DNA of 64,000 nucleotides from Scytolyngbya sp. HA4215-MV1 (GCA_019359045.1 JAHHIA010000014.1:62001-126000), one strand, 5' to 3'. Counted from the first letter of the stretch, positions 24,031-33,160 are shown. The notes: generated by a model not told the origin, from the letters alone. Translations and numbers: made by a program.

Positions 24031-24297
24031 TTAGATCGAATCAACCCTAACCCTGTCTAAGTTGTACCTTTCAAACTTTATAGAGCCATTATTCTCTTTC
24101 ACAAGGCTAAAAAATGTTTGTATACGTATAATTAAGCCCTGCAATATTTCAATCCGCGGTTTTTGGTGTCCATTCATAAGATCGCCCAATAAGCGATCGC
24201 TCCAATCATTTTGGACTAGTCCTAAACTGGCACAATCGCTAAAAGCCTTGCCTGATAAAGGTTTCAGAAATAAGCCTACTTGACCGCTTGCTATCAT
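24031..24297 (-). CDS. Hypothetical element protein, 88 aa
   Basis: No domain recognised and no good ribosome binding site, so this is a weak call supported mainly by position: same strand and 13 nt before the secreted-protein gene. The sequence is mixed helix and strand without a signal peptide. Confidence 0.4.
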   Translation of the reverse strand: MIASGQVGLFLKPLSGKAFSDCASLGLVQNDWSDRLLGDLMNGHQKPRIEILQGLIIRIQTFFSLVKENNGSIKFERYNLDRVRVDSI

Positions 24298-24711
24298 GGC
24301 AGCTATTCAATCAGACTAATCAAAGACTGAAAGGCTTGCTAAGTAGAATTTTTAGTGTTTGGCATAGTCCAGATTTTAAGCCTCTGGACTACTGTTGGAC
24401 TAAATGACTTGATTGTGACAGTTGAAAAGTGGGCTGATTGTGCCAGTTGCATGAGTACGGTTAGCCTGTTACCAATTAAGTTTTACTTATAAGACGAATC
24501 AGTTTTTTATACGTGATCCATTTGCCCTTCACTCCGGTTAATACTTGCTTAAAACGATCGCCAGTATCACAGGGCATGAGAGCTTAAACAACCTGGCTGT
24601 CTACATTGATGTGACCCCAGACCAGCGGAAAGCCTCTATTTTGGCTCGTTGAAACAAGTCTCCACATATGCAGAGTAGAAGAAATAAGGAATTTAACCGA
24701 GAGTGCAAATA
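24298..24711. other. Intergenic region with a short palindrome and direct repeats
   Basis: No gene seen. It holds an 8-bp inverted repeat AGTCCAGA/TCTGGACT (24366-24373 and 24383-24390) and, beside it, two 15-bp direct repeats differing at one base (24410-24424 and 24435-24449, TGATTGTGACAGTTG type). These could be operator sites for a flanking leftward gene. Confidence 0.45.
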
Positions 24712-26277
24712 TTAAGCCTGAGGTCGCTGTATGTTATTTGGAAGTTGGGTTGCGTTATCTATCTTTGCATCGGTCAAGCTTAGATAGGTCAGTCCATAAG
24801 TTCTTGTAAAATCAACACCTGCAATATTTACACCTGTAAGATCTGCTCCGTTAAAGTCTGGATAATTTAACTCAGCTTTTGTAAAAGTCGCGTTCCTAAG
24901 ATTTACAAAGATGAAATTTGTTCTTACGATTGTTGCTTCTGTTAAGTCTACACCCTCTAACTTAGCTGCTGTAAGCGACATATCTTCACTTTCTTGAAAG
25001 GCTTCAAGCCAATCTGCCCTTTGAAAATTTGTCCCTGTAAGGTTTGCACCTGTAAGGTCTGCACCTGTAAGGTCTGCTCCTGCAAGATTCGCACCTGTAA
25101 GGTCTGCTTTCTTTAGAATTGCTCCTTGCAAATTCACATTTTGCAAGTCCTTGTTCTGAAGATTTGCCCCTTCTAGGTTAGCTTGAGCAAGTACAGCACC
25201 TTGAAGTTTTGCTCCTGTAAAATCTGTACCTTGAAGTTTCGCTCCTGTAAAATCTGCACCTTCAAGACGTGCATCTATTAAATAGGCACCTCGTAAATCA
25301 GCTTCAATGAGGATCGCGTTTACTAGACAAGCATTGTCTAAGTGAGCTTTATTTAGATGAGCGTTTTTTAGACGAGTGCCCTCTAGAACCGCTTCATTAA
25401 GGATAGCTCCCTCTAAGTGAGCCTCATTCAAAGTAGCATTTGAGAAGTTAGTCCTAATGAGAATAGCTTGTCTCAAATAAGCGTTTGGTAGCTCACAACC
25501 TTCTAAATTAGTAGAACCTAGATCGAGGATCTTATCCTTTGCATCTTGATTAAAGTTTTGTTTTCCAATAACGGTTAAAGCTGCTTGAATATCCTTGATA
25601 AAGTAACGAGAACTTTCCTTAGAATCATCATTATCTGAAACTGCTTTAGATGGGGATTCCTGCCTAACAAAGGCTGTTAAAACTTCCATCACTGTCCAAT
25701 AGTAATTAGATTCAAACTTGGCGATATGTTCTAATGAATAAATTCCGCCCAGTCTAATATGAATACTTCCTTGATTCCCTAACATTTCAACAGCTTTACT
25801 AAAGCGTTCTGCAACCTGCTTATCCTCTGCTGCCTTAACATTGCGTCGAGTTGCTTCAAGATTTTTGTATGCGATGATAGCACTGGCAATGAAGAATAAC
25901 CCTCCAATTCCTTGAAACAATGAATTACGGGCACTTATTTCAGCATCCAGTTTTGCTTTCTCCAAGTTGATGATGTCTTTTGGATCAACTGAAAAAGATC
26001 TGGGAGAAACATTAGGAGATGGGATTGGGGATACTTTAAGAGAAGCAGGTAACTTAGGAGATAAGGTTGAAGAGGTTTTAGGAAGAGGACTTGTATTAGG
26101 CAATACCGTCAATGGGTGAGCTATATCTTTTAACTTGTCAATTTGCTCCTGAATAGGTTTTGTTTGTTGCTGAGGTACACGCCATAGGAAAAATATTAAG
26201 CCGATGGCAAGAAAAAGCCAGACATATAAAGGTACTTTCTGAATGTGTGAAAATGGTGAAAGCTGTTTATTCTCCAT
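24712..26277 (-). CDS. Membrane-anchored pentapeptide-repeat protein
   Basis: The protein has 521 residues. A membrane helix near residues 13-31, a Pro/Ser-rich linker (about 55-95), a second hydrophobic stretch near 118-136, a helical region, then from about residue 255 to 510 a long run of pentapeptide repeats of the A(D/N)LxG type (for example GADLTGADLTGANLTG near 400-415). These fold as a right-handed quadrilateral beta-helix. Partly degenerate units occur in the C-terminal third. Such domains in membrane proteins are of unknown function. On an integrated element it may be cargo that affects host stress or surface properties. Confidence 0.88.
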   Translation of the reverse strand: MENKQLSPFSHIQKVPLYVWLFLAIGLIFFLWRVPQQQTKPIQEQIDKLKDIAHPLTVLPNTSPLPKTSSTLSPKLPASLKVSPIPSPNVSPRSFSVDPKDIINLEKAKLDAEISARNSLFQGIGGLFFIASAIIAYKNLEATRRNVKAAEDKQVAERFSKAVEMLGNQGSIHIRLGGIYSLEHIAKFESNYYWTVMEVLTAFVRQESPSKAVSDNDDSKESSRYFIKDIQAALTVIGKQNFNQDAKDKILDLGSTNLEGCELPNAYLRQAILIRTNFSNATLNEAHLEGAILNEAVLEGTRLKNAHLNKAHLDNACLVNAILIEADLRGAYLIDARLEGADFTGAKLQGTDFTGAKLQGAVLAQANLEGANLQNKDLQNVNLQGAILKKADLTGANLAGADLTGADLTGANLTGTNFQRADWLEAFQESEDMSLTAAKLEGVDLTEATIVRTNFIFVNLRNATFTKAELNYPDFNGADLTGVNIAGVDFTRTYGLTYLSLTDAKIDNATQLPNNIQRPQA

Positions 26278-26491
26278 CTATTTCATTCCTAATAAATCCT
26301 CATACACTACAATAAAACGTTTAATCTTTCCTAACCCTCTAAAAGTGATGTTTCAATTTTCACCCTTGTTTGATAAATTTGGGAACTGCTCAGTTTAGTT
26401 TTCTTGTATAAAAAATTGTTAAATAGGATAATCTCTTTTAAGGCAACCCAGATAATTTTCTCAGTACTGGCGTAATCAATTGGGGTGACCT

Positions 26492-27286
26492 ATGAAGGCG
26501 ATTTGGATGAAATTATTGCTTGTTGGCAGCACTCTAGCCATTGCTGGCTTGAATTTCCCTGCTTCTGAAAGCTCAACAGCAGCGATCGCTCAAACCTCTC
26601 CCCAGTGCTCTAAGCAAGAGCTGGTTAGCATTGGTGGTCGTAAGGTGTGGAGATACCAGAATTCAAACATCTTCTTCTACACGTCGAAGATGGCGGTTGA
26701 TGCAGATGGTTCACCCCACGCTTACCATCCCAACAATACAGGTTTGGATGACAACTCAAATGCTAGGACTAGAAGTGGTAAGTGGGTTGGTGTCGTGACA
26801 GTCAATGGAAAGCCTGTTATTCAAACGGCTACAGATCCAGCCCCAGGCTATTTTGTCTCGCCAACTACTCTGGTTGATGACAAAAAAACTGATACTGATC
26901 CCACCAAGTATGTTGATAGTGAAAAAATTCCCTATATTGTTTTGCCACCAATGTTGCAAGGTGGCAATCCTCCAGATGGGTTAAGAGGTGCAAGATTAGG
27001 TGACTTGGCAGTGGTCTATTACAAAGGCAAGCTGGTAAATGCAATTTTTGCCGACAGTGGAAATAGTGACGAAGTGGGAGAAGCATCGATCGCAGTAGCT
27101 AAAGCACTAGGAATCAAAGATAGTCCCAGAAGTGGGGGTGCAAGTAGTGGCGTGACCTATGTTGTGTTTCCCCGGTCAGGTATGGGTAACGGAAAGCTCA
27201 GAACATTGGAAGAAATTAATACGGAGGCGCAAAAACAGTTTAAAGCGTGGGGAGGTATGGCACGTCTTAATGCCTGTCTCAAGTAG
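26492..27286 (+). CDS. GH75 chitosanase-like secreted protein
   Basis: The protein has 264 residues with an N-terminal signal sequence (about residues 1-34, ending AIAQTS). The body matches the glycoside hydrolase family 75 pattern: 'FFYTSKMAVDADGSPHAYHP' near 61-80 with the catalytic-type Asp, 'TGLDDN' near 83, 'DPAPGYFVSPTTLVDDK' near 117-133, 'YVDSEKIPYIVLPP' near 140-153, and 'FADSGNSDEVGEAS' near 190-203. GH75 enzymes cleave chitosan; cyanobacterial homologues are poorly characterised. Divergent from the pentapeptide gene. Confidence 0.85.
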   Translation: MKAIWMKLLLVGSTLAIAGLNFPASESSTAAIAQTSPQCSKQELVSIGGRKVWRYQNSNIFFYTSKMAVDADGSPHAYHPNNTGLDDNSNARTRSGKWVGVVTVNGKPVIQTATDPAPGYFVSPTTLVDDKKTDTDPTKYVDSEKIPYIVLPPMLQGGNPPDGLRGARLGDLAVVYYKGKLVNAIFADSGNSDEVGEASIAVAKALGIKDSPRSGGASSGVTYVVFPRSGMGNGKLRTLEEINTEAQKQFKAWGGMARLNACLK

Positions 27287-27400
27287 CGCTAAAATAAGCC
27301 CTTTTATACCCTCCCTAAGCAAAATATCCCATGTGGGAAACCTTATGTGTTTCTAATATATGTATTCTTCACACGGGATCACGTAACGCTTTTATCATTG

Positions 27401-27453
27401 CTGCACACGTCGGAACTATATGTAATAGATATATATAGTTCCGACGTGTGCAG
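27401..27453. repeat. Perfect 21-bp inverted repeat
   Basis: Arms 27401-27421 and 27433-27453 are exact reverse complements (starting CTGCACACGTCGGAACTATA) around an 11-bp AT-rich centre. There is no T tail, so a terminator is unlikely; a recombination, replication or protein-binding site is more plausible. Confidence 0.85.
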
Positions 27454-27456
27454 TTC

Positions 27457-27494
27457 TAAAAAAAATGCTCCCCAACTTTCAGCTAGGGAGCATT
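27457..27494 (-). terminator. Terminator for the EF-hand gene (leftward)
   Basis: On the minus strand AATGCTCCC...GGGAGCATT is followed by a run of eight T, a standard rho-independent terminator facing the EF-hand gene. Confidence 0.75.
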
Positions 27495-27717
27495 CTATAG
27501 TTCAGAATATTTACCTATTGTAGGTGCGTGGTGTATGTCTTCCCCAATCAGTGGATGCTGCTATCGAAGCTCTACCAGCGAAAGAGCGATCGCTCATGGG
27601 AGATACCAGATGGCTGACCACCATCTCTCTTCAAATTACTTTGGACAATATCAGAAATTGCAAAACCCTCAAAGCTTGAGCTAAAGAGGGATTTTGAGTA
27701 TTGACTATTTTTTGCTG

Positions 27718-27951
27718 CTAGGTTAAATTACTTGCTTTCTCAACTACTTGTTTTAACTCTTCAAAAGTAATATTACCGTCTTCGTCTGAGTCATACTGTG
27801 CTAGTAACGCTTGAGGACTACTGGTATTTGTTTCTGCTAAGATAACTGCACTCAAGCCAGGACTTAAAAAAAGCTCATTAATGGAGACTTTGCCGTCTTG
27901 ATCACTATCTAAGGTATTAAAAAGAGATCGAAGTTCTTGTTCGGTTGCCAT
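27718..27951 (-). CDS. EF-hand calcium-binding protein, 77 aa
   Basis: Two EF-hand loops are clear: DSDQDGKVSINE near residues 15-26 and DSDEDGNITFEE near 53-64, each with Asp/Asn at positions 1, 3, 5 and Glu at 12. Together they make one calcium-binding pair. No signal peptide, so a cytosolic calcium sensor or buffer. Isolated on the element between a terminator and a 200-bp gap. Confidence 0.88.
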   Translation of the reverse strand: MATEQELRSLFNTLDSDQDGKVSINELFLSPGLSAVILAETNTSSPQALLAQYDSDEDGNITFEELKQVVEKASNLT

Positions 27952-28147
27952 AATTTTTTTATCTTCAAATCGATTAATCTAGTTCGTCATTAATTCGCAT
28001 ACACTTAGCGATCTTTAATGTCTGATATATGATAGCCAAGTGTATGCAAATTAACCTCACCCTTTAGTAAAGGATGAATCCGAGTGCCAGAAGAATTGAA
28101 ACTGGTCAGAATTTTATCCAAACTTTATTATCCCATCCTTCCCTACC

Positions 28148-28627
28148 TCAATTCGATGAATCTAATTCGTCTTTTATACCATCCCAGAATTCCATGACAC
28201 CCAAAAGAACACCAGATATATAAGTCTCCTCCACATAGGTGGGGCATGTATTCTCGTGAATCACATTGAGCAAAGAGTTACCATCTCGTAGCACATCCGA
28301 CAAACTTACTAGCTCATCATTCTCAACGTGTCTCAACTCATACCATTCCATTACTTGCTGAAGTTCTACAAAGCTTAAATTTGGTGCAAGATCCAACCCT
28401 TCTCGATACCCCTTTCGCGACCATTTATCAAACTCCTGTGCTGCTTCAAACTTCAATCGAGCGATCGCTAGCTCACGTTCTGACATCGCTTTGAGTTTAA
28501 TTTCCTCAGTCGTTACCGCTGCATCGATTACATTTTGGCAAATGGCTGTGACATCTATCCTTACTCCTACATTCTTAAGCCTCTCATAGAGGTCATCGGA
28601 GAGCATTACATTGATAACGTTTGGCAT
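28148..28627 (-). CDS. Hypothetical protein with CcdA/RHH-like N-terminus
   Basis: About 159 residues from the ATG at 28627; an ATG at 28666 would add 13 residues that look non-conserved. The N-terminus 'VINVMLSDDLYERLKNVGVRIDVTAICQNV' pattern (split across residues 4-33) resembles ribbon-helix-helix antitoxins. The rest is acidic and helical, without a recognisable partner domain. It may bind its own promoter. Adjacent genes give no toxin, so a regulator role is the cautious reading. Confidence 0.6.
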   Translation of the reverse strand: MPNVINVMLSDDLYERLKNVGVRIDVTAICQNVIDAAVTTEEIKLKAMSERELAIARLKFEAAQEFDKWSRKGYREGLDLAPNLSFVELQQVMEWYELRHVENDELVSLSDVLRDGNSLLNVIHENTCPTYVEETYISGVLLGVMEFWDGIKDELDSSN

Positions 28628-28741
28628 GACGTTTATTAACCTAGTGGCTATAACCCCATATACCACAGAATTTCAATCGTTAGTATTTTTGTATTGATGC
28701 AAGCAGCATTTTGTTACTAACAGTAGCAATTATCCCCGTGG

Positions 28742-28764
28742 AAAAAAGCCCTCTCCATAGAGGG
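28742..28764 (-). terminator. Terminator (leftward)
   Basis: On the minus strand CCCTCTATGGAGAGGG is followed by C and a six-T run, ending transcription of the 109-residue gene just upstream. Confidence 0.75.
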
Positions 28765-28787
28765 ACTTCAATTTGCTCTCGTTATTT

Positions 28788-29117
28788 TTATTCTAGATCG
28801 TGAATGGCTGGTACAACTCCTAAGTACTCAACTTTGATAATAGGAACATGCTTAGACTCTGTCTGATTGTGATAGCGAGTGAGGTAGAAACATCTCTCTA
28901 TGATGCGCCACTCATGCCCGTTATATACGAGTCTATCTCCTATCATAGGTGAGTCATAAAACCGCATGAATAACACACCATTTATCTGTGCTACTTCATC
29001 CATAGGTAGAACATCTCTAACGGATTCAGGCAAGTCAAAGTCAACCAAAAAGCCAACCGTTATCTTATTAATCTGAGTAGTGATATCTACACTATTTTCT
29101 AATAAAAACTTAGCCAT
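28788..29117 (-). CDS. Hypothetical element protein, 109 aa
   Basis: Beta-rich small protein with no domain that I recognise. AGGA precedes the ATG by about 9 nt, and a terminator lies just after the stop. Its promoter region contains the ACCGAG repeat palindrome at 29167-29276, so its product or a neighbour may act there. Confidence 0.6.
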   Translation of the reverse strand: MAKFLLENSVDITTQINKITVGFLVDFDLPESVRDVLPMDEVAQINGVLFMRFYDSPMIGDRLVYNGHEWRIIERCFYLTRYHNQTESKHVPIIKVEYLGVVPAIHDLE

Positions 29118-29166
29118 TGATAGAAGTCCTAATGTGTTGTATTTATTTTTATGGAATAGAGGTAAT

Positions 29167-29276
29167 TAACCGAGTAACCGAGATACTGAGTAACCGAGAT
29201 ACCGAGATAGTGAACCGAGATAGAGGGTATCTCAGTTATTTTTTTGTATGGTATCTCGGTTACTCGGTTACTCAGT
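29167..29276. repeat. Iteron-like ACCGAG array inside a 20-bp inverted repeat
   Basis: Five ACCGAG and one ACTGAG copies stand on the plus strand (29169, 29177, 29185, 29193, 29201, 29214), mostly spaced 8 bp. Then come CTCAGT or CTCGGT copies in reverse at 29231, 29255, 29263 and 29271. The outer 20 bp (29167-29186 and 29251-29270) are perfect inverted repeats. This is the layout of an iteron origin, partition site or strong operator. Confidence 0.85.
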
Positions 29277-29318
29277 GCCAGCATCAGTTTATCAGGTGGG
29301 TGGGTGAGTTACTGTTAG

Positions 29319-30977
29319 TTATTTGGTTGTGTTGACTCGATAAAGGATCGTTTCAGTGTTGTTTGGATTCGTTATTTTGTCGCAGTCAAGCTTACCTTTC
29401 GATACAGCAATATCTAAAAGCTCTTTTGCAACTTCTCGATCTTTGGGTTGACTGAAAGTATTGTTAACCAGATCTTTGCTCTTAACCCATTCACCGTTAG
29501 CAGCTAGTAGTTTAGTTGCCATTTTCTTGCTAACTCTTTGATGGATACTTTCTTCAGAAGATGGACTGACATTCTCTACAACTTTGTAGACAGAATTGCT
29601 GACAGGTGATTGGTCAACTTTCTGAGCAGGCTCTACAGGTGAGGTGACGATCGCATCAAGTAAAGCGGGTCTAGTGTCTTTTGACTGAAGGCTCAAAAGT
29701 AAATCTACGGTTAGCCAGTCAGGAACCTTAAACCGAGATTTGGAACCGTCTAGCTGTGTAACTTCTACCCAACCTGTGGGTTTCATCTCACCAAAAGCGT
29801 TTGCAATTTCCCCGACCGTCTCAACCTTGATCGTGCTTTGCTGAAGGGTTCCAAGAATGCCAGTCACACCAGGGTAAAAGGCTGATTGATCACCGTGAAC
29901 TACCAGGATCGGATAGTAATTATGCTTACTCGATTCGCGTAGAAACGATCGCAGTGATGACCCCAGCGTGCTGATATCCTCGAAAGCATCATACGAGCCA
30001 AACTCATCCCAAACGATCGTGGTGTTGAGTTGTTGACCTTTGTCGATCATTTCCTGAGAGGCTACCCACAGGGTTTCTATCGCTCGGAAGTCTTTAGCTC
30101 CATCAACGGTAGTTCCAACAGGGTTAAGAGCTTCAGGGACAGGATTATCAGCCTCTCTGTGTGGCGTTGACCATGCGACTTTGTGACCTGGTAGCAAGAT
30201 GGTTCTGAGCAGTGCCAGCTTTTGAGCAAAAGTCGATTTTCCCGTCCGCTGCTTACCCACCAATCTGATCGGTGGTGACTTGACCAAAAGCAGCATTTCA
30301 GGGCACTCAGCTTTTAGCCTTTTTAGTAATGCAGCAGAGGTTTTGGGGCGATTATCATCGATCTCTTCATCCACAGGTTTTGAGTTTGCCAGGGTTTTGC
30401 TTCCTGCTGGCAATGCTTTGGTTGTAAGGAGTTTTTCAGCGTGAACCTCAATCGTTGGCTCAAATCCCCACTGATCCATCATTTTGTAGATGCCTTCAAT
30501 GGGAAGTATGTGCTGACCATCGTGTGGATCGACATAGCAGAAAACTTCACCAAATGGAGCTAGAGGGTGATCATCCGTAGGCTTAAAGAAAATCCACTCG
30601 CAGTTACCGATCATTGCTTCGATCGCCCGGTTGATTACATCCACCGGGTATTGAGCTTTGAGAATATGCTTGCACTCCAAAATGCTGTGATGACGAACGG
30701 TTCGGCTGTTCAGAATTTCTTCGATCTCTTTTGCTCTTTTAGGCGATTGGAATGATTGAACTTCCTGTAGGAAATACAAGCCTAATGCCCCTAGTGCTGC
30801 AATGGATGCAATAGGAGCTACTACGGCAAAACTATAGGCGATACCTAGCCCACTTGCGACTACTAAAGTACGTTCTACAAACCCACTAGAAGCAGGTTTG
30901 ATAAGGGTTTCCCGCTTTCGTCTTGGTTCTTTTAATACGATGGCTGATTGGTTGTTATCCATAACTGTGGATCTCAT
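29319..30977 (-). CDS. Membrane-anchored P-loop ATPase (FtsK/VirB4-like) of the element
   Basis: The protein has 552 residues. A hydrophobic hairpin near residues 36-72 suggests membrane anchoring. Walker A GKQRTGKST at 241-249 and Walker B 'TTIVWDEFG' near 319-327 define an additional-strand-type P-loop ATPase. The C-terminal 120 residues contain a winged-helix-like segment ('HQRVSKKMATKLLAANGEWV' near 482-501). Similar ATPases occur on cyanobacterial plasmids and are assigned only loosely to DNA pumping. No relaxase is nearby, so plasmid maintenance or DNA transfer cannot be distinguished. The start could also be the ATG at 30962. Confidence 0.8.
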   Translation of the reverse strand: MRSTVMDNNQSAIVLKEPRRKRETLIKPASSGFVERTLVVASGLGIAYSFAVVAPIASIAALGALGLYFLQEVQSFQSPKRAKEIEEILNSRTVRHHSILECKHILKAQYPVDVINRAIEAMIGNCEWIFFKPTDDHPLAPFGEVFCYVDPHDGQHILPIEGIYKMMDQWGFEPTIEVHAEKLLTTKALPAGSKTLANSKPVDEEIDDNRPKTSAALLKRLKAECPEMLLLVKSPPIRLVGKQRTGKSTFAQKLALLRTILLPGHKVAWSTPHREADNPVPEALNPVGTTVDGAKDFRAIETLWVASQEMIDKGQQLNTTIVWDEFGSYDAFEDISTLGSSLRSFLRESSKHNYYPILVVHGDQSAFYPGVTGILGTLQQSTIKVETVGEIANAFGEMKPTGWVEVTQLDGSKSRFKVPDWLTVDLLLSLQSKDTRPALLDAIVTSPVEPAQKVDQSPVSNSVYKVVENVSPSSEESIHQRVSKKMATKLLAANGEWVKSKDLVNNTFSQPKDREVAKELLDIAVSKGKLDCDKITNPNNTETILYRVNTTK

Positions 30978-31030
30978 AGAAGTTTTTTAGTAGAGGGGGC
31001 GTAAACCCCCTATTGTTCGTGTTGTTCGAT

Positions 31031-31519
31031 TTACGCTGCAACCTGTTGCTGACTTGATTTCAGTGTGTACTCATCCATGAATTTTTGAATGCGTTCAAAG
31101 CACTTTCGAGGATTGTCGTCATCACTAAAAACATGCTCATCGCTTGCAGGATCAATAACCTCACCAAACCAGGCAGCTTCAAGCCAAGAGATACGAACCC
31201 AAAAGCCCGGTTTTAACTCGATAAATTCTCCTCGATCAACGAAGAATTTTCTATAATCCATGGCATTTTGAACAGAATCACAGGTTGTGATTTCGAAATA
31301 ATTAGTCAGATTTGAGCCGTCATCAGCACACAAACAGGCATCAAGAAAAAAGAAATTACTGCGGTTTTTGAGCCGAAAAACTTTGTACTTGAAGTTGGAT
31401 GTTTTTCGACAACTGCTTACGTCTGTAAGTCTTGATAAATTGAACGACTTGATAAGGTCAGAAGGGACAGGGAATTCTAAGACTTGAGCGATCGCAGGGT
31501 TAATGGTTACTTGTGTCAT
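31031..31519 (-). CDS. Hypothetical element protein, 162 aa
   Basis: Not recognised. Soluble, with two cysteines near residues 36 and 61 and one at CLCADD. It contains an 'FWVRISWLEAAWFGEVIDP' beta-rich stretch near 106-124. AGAGGACACC upstream of the ATG is a fair ribosome binding site. Located between the ATPase and the ParM-like operon on the same strand. Confidence 0.6.
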   Translation of the reverse strand: MTQVTINPAIAQVLEFPVPSDLIKSFNLSRLTDVSSCRKTSNFKYKVFRLKNRSNFFFLDACLCADDGSNLTNYFEITTCDSVQNAMDYRKFFVDRGEFIELKPGFWVRISWLEAAWFGEVIDPASDEHVFSDDDNPRKCFERIQKFMDEYTLKSSQQQVAA

Positions 31520-31597
31520 GATTGAGGTGTCCTCTGATTGTTTTAGGTGAGTTGGAGGGTGAGCCAGCGATTGACCTGTTAAGCGATCGCTGGCTTT

Positions 31598-31924
31598 TTA
31601 GTCGAAAGTGAAACTTTTTATTCGGTTGAGTGGTGAAGCGGAATTAGAGTTAGTGTTGCTTGAATTTGGGCTAGATGTGGTTAGACTGTCCTGAATTTGA
31701 TTAGATACCGTCAACTTCTGGTCACTTTGTTCCGGTATTGGGTTAATTTGGGTCAGTCTGTCCTGATTTGGGTCAGTAGGTGACAGCAAGTGAACTAAAT
31801 GATCGCCATACTTGCGGATTAGAACTGAAATTAGCGTATTGTGATCTTCTATTCCGCATTGCTGACCCAAATTAACTAATAAATCCACAGTGGTTTGAGA
31901 AAGCCTAACCCTTGCGTTTGACAT
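31598..31924 (-). CDS. ParR-like adaptor candidate
   Basis: The protein has 108 residues: an N-terminal 45-residue helical segment ('RVRLSQTTVDLLVNLGQQCG' near 5-24) that looks like a ribbon-helix-helix or arm of a small DNA-binding protein, then a long Ser/Thr/Gln/Asn-rich disordered tail, which is typical of ParR partners that hook into an actin-like filament. It starts 5 nt after the ParM-like gene stop, so the two are co-transcribed. The assignment rests mainly on context. Confidence 0.55.
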   Translation of the reverse strand: MSNARVRLSQTTVDLLVNLGQQCGIEDHNTLISVLIRKYGDHLVHLLSPTDPNQDRLTQINPIPEQSDQKLTVSNQIQDSLTTSSPNSSNTNSNSASPLNRIKSFTFD

Positions 31925-31929
31925 CGGAT

Positions 31930-32946
31930 CTAAGCTCCAGTTTGAGCAAGTTGGTGATAGTAGCTGCCTCTTACACTGGCAGTTTGAGGATCGGTAGGAA
32001 TAGTAAACACACTGTTGATTTTTGGCTGTACTACCTGAAATAAACCTGCTCCTCCACCTGTCAGAATCACATTCACAAGTTCTTGACTCTGAGATTCAAA
32101 CTCAGCAACGATATAACCCTGAAAAGACTTGAGAAAACTCGTGGTGTATTTGTGCTTAATAGCTGTCCATTGATCACCTGAGATTCTGCCTAGAGTGTCC
32201 TGCTGCAATGCACGGCTGATAAGGCTTAGATTGATTGATGTCGCATTGTTGGAGCTTAAAACGTTTCTGACGGTCGGATCATCAGCAATTTGTTTCACTA
32301 ACTGGAGGATGCCAAGTTGAGAGAGCGGTTTACCATCTACAAGTTGACCGGACTCATTCAAGACCCAAGTTTCAGCAGTGGCAAAACCCATTTCGATCAG
32401 GAGTGTTGCACCTGCCTTGAGTTGAGGTTGGATTAGTTGGTAAGTACCTAGACCTTCTAAAACCGGAACGACTTCAACAACATTGGTTTGAATACGTTCA
32501 CCGTTGCGAATCACGTCATATTGCCCCAATAGAGCCGCTTGCAGGTCTGAAAATTGCGTACTGTCCCAGTGTGCAGCAATGACGCTTAACTCTTGCTGAT
32601 GGTCGCTAAAACGTAAACAAGCTGAGAAATGATCTCTTGCAGTTTCGATTTTCGAGAGTTCAAAACTGCGAACATGGGAACCCTGGCAAGCGATCGCACC
32701 ATACCAGCGCTTCTGACTACCAGAGATCACAATGGGATTTTCATCGTCTGAGTGACAGTTGATAGATGGATTTGTTCTGAAACCAGCCTGAATTAGTAGG
32801 GTTCCCTGATCGTCATGGCGTTTTAGCCAGCTATTCGAGTTCTCAAAGCTGACAAGCTTCGTTCGATTCTTAGTTGTAGCGATTGGAGCGATCGTTTTTG
32901 TTTGCATCGTTTTTGGCGTGAATCCTTTTCCTGTAAGGGTTTTCAT
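31930..32946 (-). CDS. ParM-like actin-fold plasmid segregation protein
   Basis: The protein has 338 residues. Actin/ASKHA-type features: 'TLLIEMGFATAETWVL' near residues 181-196 (phosphate-2 loop, with Glu instead of the usual Asp) and 'VNVILTGGGAGLFQVV' near 290-305 (adenosine loop). The N-terminal phosphate-1 loop is less clear. ParM-type ATPases polymerise to push plasmid copies apart, with ParR binding parC DNA. The downstream small gene and the inverted repeats upstream of its start fit a parC-parM-parR cassette. CCTCAA precedes the start. Confidence 0.75.
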   Translation of the reverse strand: MKTLTGKGFTPKTMQTKTIAPIATTKNRTKLVSFENSNSWLKRHDDQGTLLIQAGFRTNPSINCHSDDENPIVISGSQKRWYGAIACQGSHVRSFELSKIETARDHFSACLRFSDHQQELSVIAAHWDSTQFSDLQAALLGQYDVIRNGERIQTNVVEVVPVLEGLGTYQLIQPQLKAGATLLIEMGFATAETWVLNESGQLVDGKPLSQLGILQLVKQIADDPTVRNVLSSNNATSINLSLISRALQQDTLGRISGDQWTAIKHKYTTSFLKSFQGYIVAEFESQSQELVNVILTGGGAGLFQVVQPKINSVFTIPTDPQTASVRGSYYHQLAQTGA

Positions 32947-33019
32947 TGATTTGAGGTGAGGGAGTTTTAAGGCTTTTTTAGAATCAGGTTTATCAGCGCT
33001 TGGTTGATTGCCTAGTCGA

Positions 33020-33160
33020 TTCTGTTTTGCCCTGTGACCTCACTATAACGCAAAATGAATACAAAACACAGACGAAACAAAGACATATTGCAGATGTTGA
33101 TTGAATGGCGGCAAATCCATGAGCGTATGCTATCCGTCTGTATATTGTCTGCGTTTTGCC
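33020..33160. repeat. parC-like inverted repeats upstream of the ParM-like gene
   Basis: GTCTGYGTTTTG occurs in both orientations: minus strand at 33061-33073 and plus strand at 33147-33159, with a related TTCTGTTTTGCC at 33020-33031. The site lies between the ParM-like promoter (leftward) and the 73-residue gene (rightward), so it may be a centromere or a shared operator. Confidence 0.5.

Larger units (their letters stand above)
27287..27717. other. Intergenic region with large palindrome
   Basis: No gene seen. It contains a long perfect palindrome at 27401-27453 and a separate terminator-like hairpin at 27457-27494, both listed separately, and nothing else that I recognise. Confidence 0.5.
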
